Below, piece after piece: positions 27,453-35,963 of a DNA stretch of 64,000 bases (position 1 is the first letter of the stretch; each line of letters begins with the position of its first letter). Made by a program: the position numbers and the translations under genes. The notes below the pieces were generated by a model that ran no database searches, had not been told where the DNA came from, and saw only the letters and a list, made by a program, of their open reading frames with translations. Location of the stretch: positions 110,228 through 174,227 of the forward strand of contig PAQS01000024.1 of the NCBI GenBank assembly GCA_002709385.1, in the 5' to 3' direction. Origin of the DNA: Waddliaceae bacterium (GTDB taxonomy: Bacteria > Chlamydiota > Chlamydiia > Chlamydiales > GCA-2709385).

Positions 27453-28274
27453 GTGACAGAAAAAATAAAAGCTTTAGTGCTTACAGGATATGGCATCAAT
27501 ACAGAACGTGAAATGGCTCTGGCTTGTAATTTAGCAGGGGCAGAGGCAAAGATCATTCATATACGGCAGTTAATGCGAGGAGAGATTCATTTAGATGAAC
27601 AGCATCTTCTTGTTTTTCCAGGTGGTTTCTCTTTTGGTGATGAGTTAGGAGCAGCTAAAGCCTTCGCAAATCGTTTGGAGTTTGCTTCTACAGATGAAAA
27701 AGGAAGTTTTAAGGAAAAACTTCTTGATTTTGTTGGAGCAGGGAAGTGTATTTTGGCCGTTTGTAATGGATTTCAACTCTTGGTCAAACTTGGAGTTCTA
27801 CCAGACGGTAGTCAACAAAAAATGACCTTAACACATAACGAAAATGGTCGTTTTGAAAATCGTTGGGTTCAGCATCGCATTCACTCAAAAAAATGCGTGT
27901 TCACGAAAGGGCTTGATCACTTGTATCTACCAGTAAGGCATGGAGAAGGAAACTTCTTTTGTCCTGATAAAAACCTTCTCCAAACCCTCTTTAATGAGCA
28001 ACAAATAGCCTTGCAGTATGCAAATAAAGATGGAGAGCTTAGCAATACGTATCCGAATAATCCAAATGGCTCAATGAATTCAGTAGCAGGTATTTGTGAT
28101 GCAACAGGTAGGATATTGGGAATGATGGCGCACCCAGAAGGTGCTCTTTTCCCACAAAATCACCCGCATTGGTCACGACAGAAATGGTCCGACAAAAAAA
28201 TGCCGGAAGATGGAGAAGGAATGGCTTTATTTAAAAATGCCATCCATTACTTAAGAGAAAGGTTTGCAGCATGA
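27453..28274 (+). CDS. purQ: FGAM synthase glutaminase subunit
   Basis: 273-residue class I glutamine amidotransferase supplying ammonia to PurL. GYGINTEREMALACNLAGAE is the family start; AVCNGFQLLVKLGVLPD has the nucleophile Cys; MMAHPEGALFP has the catalytic His and Glu. It is longer than the ~225-residue PurQ of the three-subunit system and resembles the C-terminal domain of large PurL. That suits a split of the single-chain enzyme. GTG start at 27453 with AGGAG 7 nt upstream. The stop overlaps purH (ATGA). Confidence 0.92.
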   Translation: MTEKIKALVLTGYGINTEREMALACNLAGAEAKIIHIRQLMRGEIHLDEQHLLVFPGGFSFGDELGAAKAFANRLEFASTDEKGSFKEKLLDFVGAGKCILAVCNGFQLLVKLGVLPDGSQQKMTLTHNENGRFENRWVQHRIHSKKCVFTKGLDHLYLPVRHGEGNFFCPDKNLLQTLFNEQQIALQYANKDGELSNTYPNNPNGSMNSVAGICDATGRILGMMAHPEGALFPQNHPHWSRQKWSDKKMPEDGEGMALFKNAIHYLRERFAA

Positions 28275-29917
28275 GCGATGAAAAAATAGTACACATTCAA
28301 ACAGTCTTGATGTCTGTTAGCGACAAACGAGGACTCGTTGACTTTGCAAAAAGACTTCTGCAAATCAACCCAAAGCTGCAAATTATCGCCACAGGTAACA
28401 CGGCGAAAACTCTTCAAGCAGCCGGATGCTCCATTACTCTTATCGAAGACTACACAAAATTTCCTGAGTGTTTCAATGGAAGAGTAAAAACTCTACATCC
28501 CAAAATTGAAGGGGGGATTCTCTTTCGTAGAGGAGTGCATGATGCTGAAGCTGAAACCCTTGATATCCAAGCTATCGATATGGTTTTGTGCAATTTATAC
28601 GATTTTGCATCTGCTGCACAAGATAAAGAGATGGCAGTGGATGATTTGATTGAGCAGATGGATATTGGTGGTTCAACTTTGATTCGTTCATCGGCAAAAA
28701 ATCATCGCTCTGTATCGATTGTGGTGAGTCCAGAAGACTACCAAGGAATCCTCAATGAACTGGGTGAAAAAGGAGGTATTACTCAGAAAACCCGAGAGCG
28801 TTTAGCTGTAAAAGCTGTCAATTTAAGTGCTGATTATGAAGCTCTGATTGCGCAAGAGTTTTCTCGACGTTTAGGTGGAGAAGAAACACGTAGAATTTGT
28901 CTTCATAACGGAAAGGCACTTCGTTATGGAGAAAACCCTGATCAAGACGCTTGGGTTTTTTCTGTAAAAGGACAGAAAGGAGTCGTAGAAGCTGATGTTC
29001 TTAATGGTAAGCCGCTTTCTTATAACAATTTAGAAGATGCATCTATTGCTTTTCGAGCCGCTCAAGAGTTGTATTTGATGGGTTTTGCATATAGTGTAGC
29101 TGTCGTCAAACACGGAGGAATTTGTGGTTATGCGAGCGGACAAAACGAAGAATCTTGTTTTGAAAGCGCTTGGGCAGGAGACCCTAAATCGGCTTTTGGA
29201 AGCGTCATTGCCTGTGGCCACGAACTTACCGATAAGATGATCCCTTGTTTGAGTAAACGTTTTGTAGAGCTTTTGATTGCGCCTTCTTTTTCAGAAACTT
29301 TACTAAAGTGGATTGCTGAGAAAAAGCCTAACTTAAGAGTTCTCCGTGTTGATTTTGATGAAAAGGCAGAAGAAAGCAGCAAAAGTATTAGTGGTGGGGT
29401 TCTTGTACAAACAACCAAGAAAGCATCTTTAGAAGAAAAGCTGCAGAAACTGATGGAGCAAGGGAAAGAGACTGATTCAGGAGTGATGACACGAAGGATT
29501 CCGACAGAAATAGACTCTAAACTTCTTGGTTTTTCTCTAGCCGCAGTGAAATACGTAAAATCGAATGCCTTGGCTTTAACAAGAAAAGACCGTGAAGGGA
29601 ATTGTCAAGTTTTGTCAGTAGGTGGCGGACAACCCAATAGGATCGATAGTTTAGAGCGTTTGGCCATACCAAAAGCAATAGAAAATTTAGAAGCAGAGTA
29701 TGGTGAGTCAATCAATCTTCAAGAAGAACTTGGACGTTGCCTTTTGGCTTCGGATGGATTTTTTCCCTTTGCTGATAGTATTGAGTATGCAGCAAGTGTG
29801 GGGATTCGACATATAGTACAACCAGGTGGCTCTGTGAGAGACGCAGAGGTGCTTGAAGCAGCAAATCGCTATGATATGAGCATGATTTTTACAAGAGAAC
29901 GTTATTTTACACATTGA
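28271..29917 (+). CDS. purH: Bifunctional AICAR transformylase / IMP cyclohydrolase
   Basis: 548 residues, last two steps to IMP. N-terminal cyclohydrolase domain: MSVSDKRGLVDFAK, ATGNTAKTL, FNGRVKTLHPKIEGGIL and VVCNLY-like VLCNLYDFA. C-terminal transformylase domain: LRYGENPDQDAW, VVKHGGICGYASG (catalytic Lys-His pair), YVKSNALALTR, GGGQPNRID, and ASDGFFPFADSIEYA, ending in MIFTRERYFTH. Length is typical. ATG overlaps the purQ stop. There is no purN in the window, so the formyl donor enzymes must lie elsewhere. Confidence 0.95.
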   Translation: MSDEKIVHIQTVLMSVSDKRGLVDFAKRLLQINPKLQIIATGNTAKTLQAAGCSITLIEDYTKFPECFNGRVKTLHPKIEGGILFRRGVHDAEAETLDIQAIDMVLCNLYDFASAAQDKEMAVDDLIEQMDIGGSTLIRSSAKNHRSVSIVVSPEDYQGILNELGEKGGITQKTRERLAVKAVNLSADYEALIAQEFSRRLGGEETRRICLHNGKALRYGENPDQDAWVFSVKGQKGVVEADVLNGKPLSYNNLEDASIAFRAAQELYLMGFAYSVAVVKHGGICGYASGQNEESCFESAWAGDPKSAFGSVIACGHELTDKMIPCLSKRFVELLIAPSFSETLLKWIAEKKPNLRVLRVDFDEKAEESSKSISGGVLVQTTKKASLEEKLQKLMEQGKETDSGVMTRRIPTEIDSKLLGFSLAAVKYVKSNALALTRKDREGNCQVLSVGGGQPNRIDSLERLAIPKAIENLEAEYGESINLQEELGRCLLASDGFFPFADSIEYAASVGIRHIVQPGGSVRDAEVLEAANRYDMSMIFTRERYFTH

Positions 29918-29925
29918 GGATAGAG

Positions 29926-31248
29926 ATGATAAAGACACTGAATAGAACGTTTATTCCTGAATTGGGAACTCTCCGCCGTGGTAAAGTGCGGGATATATAC
30001 GAGCAAAATGATCGATTAATTTTAGTCGCTAGTGATCGCGTTTCTGTATTCGATTATATTTTAGAGGAACAGATCCCGAATAAAGGAGCGATTCTCACAG
30101 GAATTTCTAATTATTGGTTCGAACAGACGAAAGATATTATTGAAAATCATCTAATCGCTCATCCAGATCCTAGCATTGTTGTAGCAAAAAAGTGCCAGCC
30201 ATTGCCGATTGAGGTCATTGTTCGCGGGTATATAACAGGGTCTATGTGGCGAGATTATGCTGAAGGAAAACGCGAAAAATCTGGCGTAGCTTTGCCTGAA
30301 GGTTTAGAGAAAAACCAAAAATTAGAAGCTGCTATTTTGACTCCTAGCACAAAAGCTGAGCAAGGAGAACATGATGAAGATATTAGTCGTGAAGAAATTC
30401 TGAAACGTGGCCTTGTTTCTGAAGAATTGTGGTTAGAAATTGAACGTGTTGCTTTGGCTTTGTATGCACGTGGACAAGAATTGTGTGCGAAAAATAATCT
30501 CATTTTGGTTGATACCAAGTATGAGTTTGGTTTGGATCAAGATGGTAAGCTAATCCTTATTGATGAAATTCATACACCTGACTCCTCTCGTTTTTGGTTA
30601 GCAGGTGATCGTGGACAAGAAGAGCTGAAGAGTCCAGATAAAGAATATTTACGTCAGTGGTTCTTGAAACAGAATTACAGTGGTTCTGGTGACTTGCCAC
30701 GGCTTCCACAAGAAGTCATAGATGAAGCAGCTCGACGTTATCTAGATGTGTATTCTCAGATTACAGGGAAGGATTTCTCAGCTTTAGAAGCAAGTCCTTT
30801 AGAAAGAATGTTAGACAACCTCAAGCATAGTAAAATGATCCGCGGAGGAGTAGCGGTGATTTTAGCAGGTAGTGAGTCTGATGCTCCATTTGTGCAGAAA
30901 ATTCAAGCTAAACTTGAAGAGTTATCTGTTGCGAATCAAGTAATCTACGGTTCAGCACATAAAAATACACAGCAAGTGATGAGAACATTAGATTTGTTTA
31001 ATCAATCTGATGAAGCAATCGTTTACATCACAGTAGCAGGGCGTAGTAATGCTCTATCTGGAGTTGTTGCAGCAAACACTCATTGGCCAGTGATTGCTTG
31101 CCCTCCATTTAAAGACTATAGCGACTATGCGGTAAATATTCATTCTACTTTGCAAATGCCAAGTAAAGTGCCAACACTTACAGTAATTGACCCAGCAAAC
31201 GCAGCACTAGCAACAGAAAGAATTTTAAGAATCGCAAATCGTAAGTAG
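29926..31248 (+). CDS. purCE: SAICAR synthetase - class II AIR carboxylase fusion (PAICS-like)
   Basis: 440 residues from the ATG at 29926 (GAGG 6 nt upstream). Residues ~1-295 are PurC (GKVRDIYEQNDRLILVASDRVSVFD, EVIVRGYITGSMWRDY, LVDTKYEFG, DEIHTPDSSRFW). Residues ~305-440 are PurE (AVILAGSESDAPF, GSAHKNTQQVM, VAGRSNALSGVV, WPVIACPP). The GSAHK and AGRSN signatures are those of class II AIR carboxylase, which uses CO2 directly and needs no PurK. Domain order and class match the animal PAICS protein. Last gene of the purine operon, 8 bp after purH. Confidence 0.93.
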   Translation: MIKTLNRTFIPELGTLRRGKVRDIYEQNDRLILVASDRVSVFDYILEEQIPNKGAILTGISNYWFEQTKDIIENHLIAHPDPSIVVAKKCQPLPIEVIVRGYITGSMWRDYAEGKREKSGVALPEGLEKNQKLEAAILTPSTKAEQGEHDEDISREEILKRGLVSEELWLEIERVALALYARGQELCAKNNLILVDTKYEFGLDQDGKLILIDEIHTPDSSRFWLAGDRGQEELKSPDKEYLRQWFLKQNYSGSGDLPRLPQEVIDEAARRYLDVYSQITGKDFSALEASPLERMLDNLKHSKMIRGGVAVILAGSESDAPFVQKIQAKLEELSVANQVIYGSAHKNTQQVMRTLDLFNQSDEAIVYITVAGRSNALSGVVAANTHWPVIACPPFKDYSDYAVNIHSTLQMPSKVPTLTVIDPANAALATERILRIANRK

Positions 31249-31269
31249 GCATCTACTTAGATTTATCCT

Positions 31270-31296
31270 CCAGTGGCTAGTTTAGTTAGCCACTGG
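31270..31296 (+). terminator. Hairpin after the purine operon
   Basis: CCAGTGGCTA, 7-nt loop, TAGCCACTGG, 22 bp beyond the purCE stop and before the convergent 857-codon gene. Followed by AATTTAG, a weak T-run. Related to the hairpin at 34563-34597. Confidence 0.55.
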
Positions 31297-31374
31297 AATT
31301 TAGAAAATAGATCGCTAGACTATCACACAAGTTATTTACGATCAGTGTCTTTGTTTTTTTACTATAGAAATTTT

Positions 31375-33894
31375 TTATTCTAGTAAGCCAAATTGATGTA
31401 AAAGAGCTTTGCTTCCTTTTTCTGTGAGTTCCATATAAACGAAATCCTCATCAAAATCGATTAGCTCCTCTAAAGTATCACTCAATAAGAGATTTTTCTG
31501 ACTAACCATTTTGTCATCGATATTAGCTTGCATTTTTTTAAGGATTTTTAATGAAGCATTTAACGCATAAAGATCTAAACTACTTGGTATAGCATTCATT
31601 AAACTTTTCGATTTAGCAGCAAGTGCTTTTTCTAAGGTTTTAGCTGAATCGTGGAGCGTTTTTTCATAACTTTTTTCTAGTTCTTTTTTACGTTTTTTAT
31701 CTAAACGTGGATGGTTGATCACAATTGAGTACAAAGCATCAGCTTCTGCATTAGGAAAGTATTTTTCTATAGAAGCGTTCTTTAATGTTCGTTCATTTGC
31801 TTTTAGCCCAAGTTCTTTTACATATACCTTAGCGTTTTTGTAATTATTTAAGATTTCACGTAGCTGTGTTTTTTGTTGATTCGTTAAGAGAGGATTTTTG
31901 ATAGTGGCTAGAAGAATTGTTTCACAGTTCTCCCTACGAGTTTCTCTCTCCTCTTTACGATTCCACCACTTTGAAAGGCGATCTCCCATTTCTTTGAGTA
32001 GAGGAAGAGGTTTATGGTTGTTTTGATTAGCTTCGTAAAGTTTGTTGATTTCATGATAATGTTTAAATGATCGTTTTACACGATAGTTTTCACTCGCAAT
32101 CAAACGATTCAGCTCGTTTTGAATAGGGGTTAAACACTTCTGTGCGCTACGTCTTTGCTCTTGTAGCTTTTGGATTTCCTTGTTTTGTTCTGTACTGCAG
32201 AGATGGTTTTCGATGTAATTTAGCAAGCATTCTCTGAGAGGAATTACAAAAGCGGGGTCGTTTTTAAGTTGGGCATTGACACGCTCAATTATACTAGTAA
32301 TCAGGCTACTAGAGTACATAGGAAAGAAAAGATCAAAGACTTCCTTGGCGGTTTCATAGCGTTGTTTCCCGTATCGTTCATAGCGGTCTTCATAATTTCC
32401 TCCTGCAATTTCAGGAAAATTCACGCCGTATTGTTTTAAAGCTTTTAATATCCACTGATATTCATGTGTAGGTTCTGATATAGGATTTACTTGAGTGATT
32501 TTTCTTGCAATATCAATTTTATGTAGGTCGGCCCAGAGTAAGACTTGTGTTTCTAATCCACCGGTGGCCATGACGTCATTAAACTGTTCGGTTGTTAATA
32601 AATATACCTGGTTAATAGCGTCACGGTAACGTCCTCCACAGTGCACTCCCGCAACAGCAAGCTCTAGTATGTGGCTAGCTTTTACTTGAGGGTTTTTTTC
32701 TTCATAAAGAGCTTTTAAAATATGTAGCGCCTGCTTTCGCATAAGCTCGTATGTTTGCTCTACTGTCATAGTTCCATCATCTTTAACAGTCTTTTGGTCG
32801 ATACCAGCAGCTCCAGAACCAAAATTGAGATTATTCACAAAATACTGCATGCCTTTACGAACGTACTCTCTTGAAACTTTTTTCCCATCGTCAGAAAAAT
32901 CATTTGGATCGCGGTAGGCCCCACTACTTTTGGAGTAAAAAATTTGATCAAAAAGTTCTAAAAACCCTTCCATTTGATAGCCATGGGGGGGAGGAGGGAC
33001 ATTCACGCTGGATTCTGGCGCTGTTTTACTTAATCCTGCCCTGGCAAGAGAAAGGTGTTGAAAACGTTTTGTTTCGTTTATAGCTTGTTTAAAAAGGGTT
33101 TTAAATTCTTCCTGAGAAGAACTCGTATAGTGCTCCAATTTATTATAATTTTTACCTCTAAACCATAAGTGGGTGCTTTCGTCTTCTTTACCTAATTGTA
33201 TTACAATATGCTTGCTTGAAAAAAACTGCATTTTTTTAGCGATAGCTTTTTGATCGAGATTTGGATTAGGCTCAATGCTCCAAGGGTGTTCTTGAATTTC
33301 AGGGGACATTTTAGCGATGGATTCTAAAGGTTTGGTGATACGAAGAATTTGCTTAGGGTCCATTCCTTTCGTTCTGAAACCACGAAGACCGATTTTAGAA
33401 TGTTGATGCCAAATAGTATAGCATTTTAGAGATGCTTGATATTGAATTTTGAATGTTCCTGGTGCTGTTTGTATGAGAGAGGAGTTAGGATCCCATAAAT
33501 CTTGAAAAAAAAGACACGCTACCTCGTTGTCTAATTCATCAAATTCTTGTGCTAACCATTGACTCACAAGACTGCATGCATGATTCACTTTGTCGGCATT
33601 TGCGGTGGATAATTGCAGAGAAGAAAGTTTTCCTCTACGTAAATCTCGAAAGTAAATCTGATAGAGCAAATTTTCAGAGGAAGCTTGTACTAATACATGA
33701 TTATAATGATAAGCTTCGTTCTGTTTTAGGTCCGAAAGACGAAGGTTTTTTCCTGCTTTAACAAAGTGCTCAGGCATGATTTTCCTTACCTGATTTACAG
33801 ATTGGATAAAATCCTCTTTGTTTACGACAGGGTCGTTGTACAGATGAAGAGAAATAGGAGGAATGGCACTTTTAGAGGATGAAATAGAATACAT
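31375..33894 (-). CDS. Large hypothetical protein, coiled-coil C-terminus
   Basis: About 839 residues from the ATG at 33894; a TTG at 33948 would add 18 residues and neither start has a convincing ribosome site. I do not recognise the family. The first ~320 residues are mixed alpha/beta. A central helical block follows a PPPPHGYQMEGF proline patch (~300) and includes HILELAVAGVHCGGRYRDAINQVYLL. The last ~250 residues are charged coiled coil (LQEQRRSAQKCLTPIQNELNRL onward). No signal peptide or membrane helix. The composition suits a secreted chlamydial effector or structural protein; this is inference. Confidence 0.75.
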   Translation of the reverse strand: MYSISSSKSAIPPISLHLYNDPVVNKEDFIQSVNQVRKIMPEHFVKAGKNLRLSDLKQNEAYHYNHVLVQASSENLLYQIYFRDLRRGKLSSLQLSTANADKVNHACSLVSQWLAQEFDELDNEVACLFFQDLWDPNSSLIQTAPGTFKIQYQASLKCYTIWHQHSKIGLRGFRTKGMDPKQILRITKPLESIAKMSPEIQEHPWSIEPNPNLDQKAIAKKMQFFSSKHIVIQLGKEDESTHLWFRGKNYNKLEHYTSSSQEEFKTLFKQAINETKRFQHLSLARAGLSKTAPESSVNVPPPPHGYQMEGFLELFDQIFYSKSSGAYRDPNDFSDDGKKVSREYVRKGMQYFVNNLNFGSGAAGIDQKTVKDDGTMTVEQTYELMRKQALHILKALYEEKNPQVKASHILELAVAGVHCGGRYRDAINQVYLLTTEQFNDVMATGGLETQVLLWADLHKIDIARKITQVNPISEPTHEYQWILKALKQYGVNFPEIAGGNYEDRYERYGKQRYETAKEVFDLFFPMYSSSLITSIIERVNAQLKNDPAFVIPLRECLLNYIENHLCSTEQNKEIQKLQEQRRSAQKCLTPIQNELNRLIASENYRVKRSFKHYHEINKLYEANQNNHKPLPLLKEMGDRLSKWWNRKEERETRRENCETILLATIKNPLLTNQQKTQLREILNNYKNAKVYVKELGLKANERTLKNASIEKYFPNAEADALYSIVINHPRLDKKRKKELEKSYEKTLHDSAKTLEKALAAKSKSLMNAIPSSLDLYALNASLKILKKMQANIDDKMVSQKNLLLSDTLEELIDFDEDFVYMELTEKGSKALLHQFGLLE

Positions 33895-34128
33895 AGGAAT
33901 ACTCGTTCGTGCTTGTTTATTGATAAAACCACGAAATATGCTGACCAAAGGGTTTTACGACAACGAAAAAAAGATAATATAAAGCTTCCAATGCTTACCT
34001 AATCTCGTCTCTTCAGAGATTTAGTCTGGGACAATGATCGAAATAGTAATTTGCATAACAACTCTTGTTTTAAATGATTTTTTGTTAGAAATTAATCTAT
34101 AGGTAATTCAGGTGGGTATTTAGAGGAA

Positions 34129-34533
34129 ATGAAAAAAATACTAATTTCTACAGCAATTGTTTTTGTTTTTTTATTTGTATTTGATTGGTTATTACATGGT
34201 TTCTTGATGATGGAAATGTATCAAGAAACAGCCCATATTTGGCGTAGTAAAGAGGCAATCGTTGATCTTGTATGGTTTACTTGGGTATTTCAACTCGCTT
34301 TAGCTTTTTTTTTCTCTTATTTATTTGATAAAGGTTATGAATCAAAAGGACTTGGAGAAGGGGTTCGTTTTGGTTTTTATATGGGAATTCTCATAGGGAT
34401 TTTAGATCTTAGAATGTATCCATACTTCCCCATTACAGAAGAAATTGCAATCTATTGGTTTTTCGGGGGAATTTTCAAAGGATTAGGCACTGGTCTAACA
34501 CTTGCTTTTGCGTTCGATAAGTTAGAAACGTAA
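34129..34533 (+). CDS. Small multi-pass membrane protein, unknown function
   Basis: 134 residues with four predicted hydrophobic helices: ~4-27 (ILISTAIVFVFLFVFDWLLH), ~45-65 (LVWFTWVFQLALAFFFSYLF), ~80-98 (GFYMGILIGILDLRMY) and ~105-128. Similar small proteins starting with a helix containing FDWLLHG occur in many bacteria without assigned function. ATG preceded by AGAGGAA. It stands alone between convergent and divergent genes, with a hairpin terminator 30 bp downstream. Confidence 0.78.
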   Translation: MKKILISTAIVFVFLFVFDWLLHGFLMMEMYQETAHIWRSKEAIVDLVWFTWVFQLALAFFFSYLFDKGYESKGLGEGVRFGFYMGILIGILDLRMYPYFPITEEIAIYWFFGGIFKGLGTGLTLAFAFDKLET

Positions 34534-34562
34534 TGAGGTAAAGAGGCGAGGCTTTTTACCTA

Positions 34563-34597
34563 CAATGGCTACCTAATCTCGCATCAGATAGCCATTG
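34563..34597 (+). terminator. Hairpin terminator after the small membrane protein
   Basis: CAATGGCTA (34563-34571), TAGCCATTG (34589-34597), then AAGTTTTTATTTT. Plus-strand T-run suits the 134-residue gene. The inner CCTAATCTCG also occurs at about 33998-34007. Confidence 0.65.
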
Positions 34598-34603
34598 AAG
34601 TTT

Positions 34604-35866
34604 TTATTTTCTAGCGCTCTTTGGTGTGGGAAGTTGTGACTGAAGAGTTTTGAAATTGTGAACAGTCTGTCGATCTAGGTCACATAGGTCTAAAGAAAAA
34701 TAATTTAATAACTCATATACCTGATTTATAGACTGTTGTTGAATAGCGAAGTGTATAAAAGCTGGAGCAAGGTTTTTTATGATCGAATAAACAGGGGTTT
34801 CTTTCTGGGGAGGGATTCGACTTAGAAAAAAGTGTATTTTTCTTAGATTAATCGCTATCTCACCTAAGAATTGAAGTTCTTCTATGTTAAAACCTAGTTG
34901 TTGTTTTTCTATAAGACTAGAATCTTCCGTAAGCAGAAATTCCACAAAATCAAATAGAATTTTTTCTTTCTCTGATAGATTAAGAGCAATGTTTTTCAGC
35001 TCATAAAACTCTTCTATATTGAATAGATTGCATAAAAGGATTAGAGGAATTGTTTTGTGGCTGTTGTACGTGTTCAAATATTCTGTAAAAGAAGAAATTC
35101 CTTTATGTTTAATGAGAAGTTGTATGATTTGATTGTTGGTTTTTTCTTTAAGGGCGATTTGAAAAAGGTTTCCGTTATTTCCGTAAGATACGTGAGGGTC
35201 AAAACGATGATCTTGTAAAGCGCAATCTAAAGCTTTAAAAAGAGAATTTCTAGCAAAAAAACGTAGATAATAGGATGGGTTATGGGAGGAGGTAAGGCCT
35301 GTGTAATATGGATCAATACAACCAAAATCTAATTTATTTGAACGGAACATCATTTCTGTGGCTTGATCTGACGCATGTTCAAAAAGAGTCATCGCTAATT
35401 CTTGATCTAATGAGTTCTTTCTATGGTCAAGTAAAGCTTGAAAAAGAACGGGATTATCATCTTTTGAAGCTGCTAAAAGAAGTGAGTTCTCTTGATCAAA
35501 ATCAACATTCATCAGCTCACAAAAATGAAGAGTTTTTTCAATATGATCCAGCCTTCCTGTGTAGAGAATCTGAGAAAAGAGTGGTGTTTTGAGTTGATTG
35601 AGTAAATCAATCGACACGGTTTCTTTTTTACAACGATGAGGAAAAGCATTACTTTGTAAAAGAGCATACTTCATTCTTGACGATTCTCCACAGAGAATAC
35701 GCAAACAAAAATCTTGAGGTAGTTCGATATAGGGACTTTTCAATAATTGACTGAAGTACCTTGTGTCCTCGTTATTTACCGCTGTGTAAAGATTCTCTAT
35801 CTCTTTACTTCTATTCCCCTCATCTAACAGAGGGTAAATATCTACATATGAATTAATAGAACTCAT
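34604..35866 (-). CDS. Ankyrin-like helical repeat protein, hypothetical
   Basis: 420 residues, no signal peptide. Repeated units of about 30-35 residues resemble degenerate ankyrin helices: NSLLLAASKDDNPVLFQALLDH (~145-165) and GNLFQIALKEKTNNQIIQLLIKH (~235-258), with weaker copies between. No catalytic motif is seen. Divergently arranged with the 3110-residue giant, with a 97-bp AT-rich intergenic space that must hold both promoters. Could be an effector or adaptor; no function is asserted. Confidence 0.7.
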   Translation of the reverse strand: MSSINSYVDIYPLLDEGNRSKEIENLYTAVNNEDTRYFSQLLKSPYIELPQDFCLRILCGESSRMKYALLQSNAFPHRCKKETVSIDLLNQLKTPLFSQILYTGRLDHIEKTLHFCELMNVDFDQENSLLLAASKDDNPVLFQALLDHRKNSLDQELAMTLFEHASDQATEMMFRSNKLDFGCIDPYYTGLTSSHNPSYYLRFFARNSLFKALDCALQDHRFDPHVSYGNNGNLFQIALKEKTNNQIIQLLIKHKGISSFTEYLNTYNSHKTIPLILLCNLFNIEEFYELKNIALNLSEKEKILFDFVEFLLTEDSSLIEKQQLGFNIEELQFLGEIAINLRKIHFFLSRIPPQKETPVYSIIKNLAPAFIHFAIQQQSINQVYELLNYFSLDLCDLDRQTVHNFKTLQSQLPTPKSARK

Positions 35867-35963
35867 CTATTTATCTCTTATTATTTGTTAATGTTTTCTT
35901 AATAATCGATAATTGTTGATTGTTTATTAATTATACATATTTATGTTTATTTAAGAGTTTATA

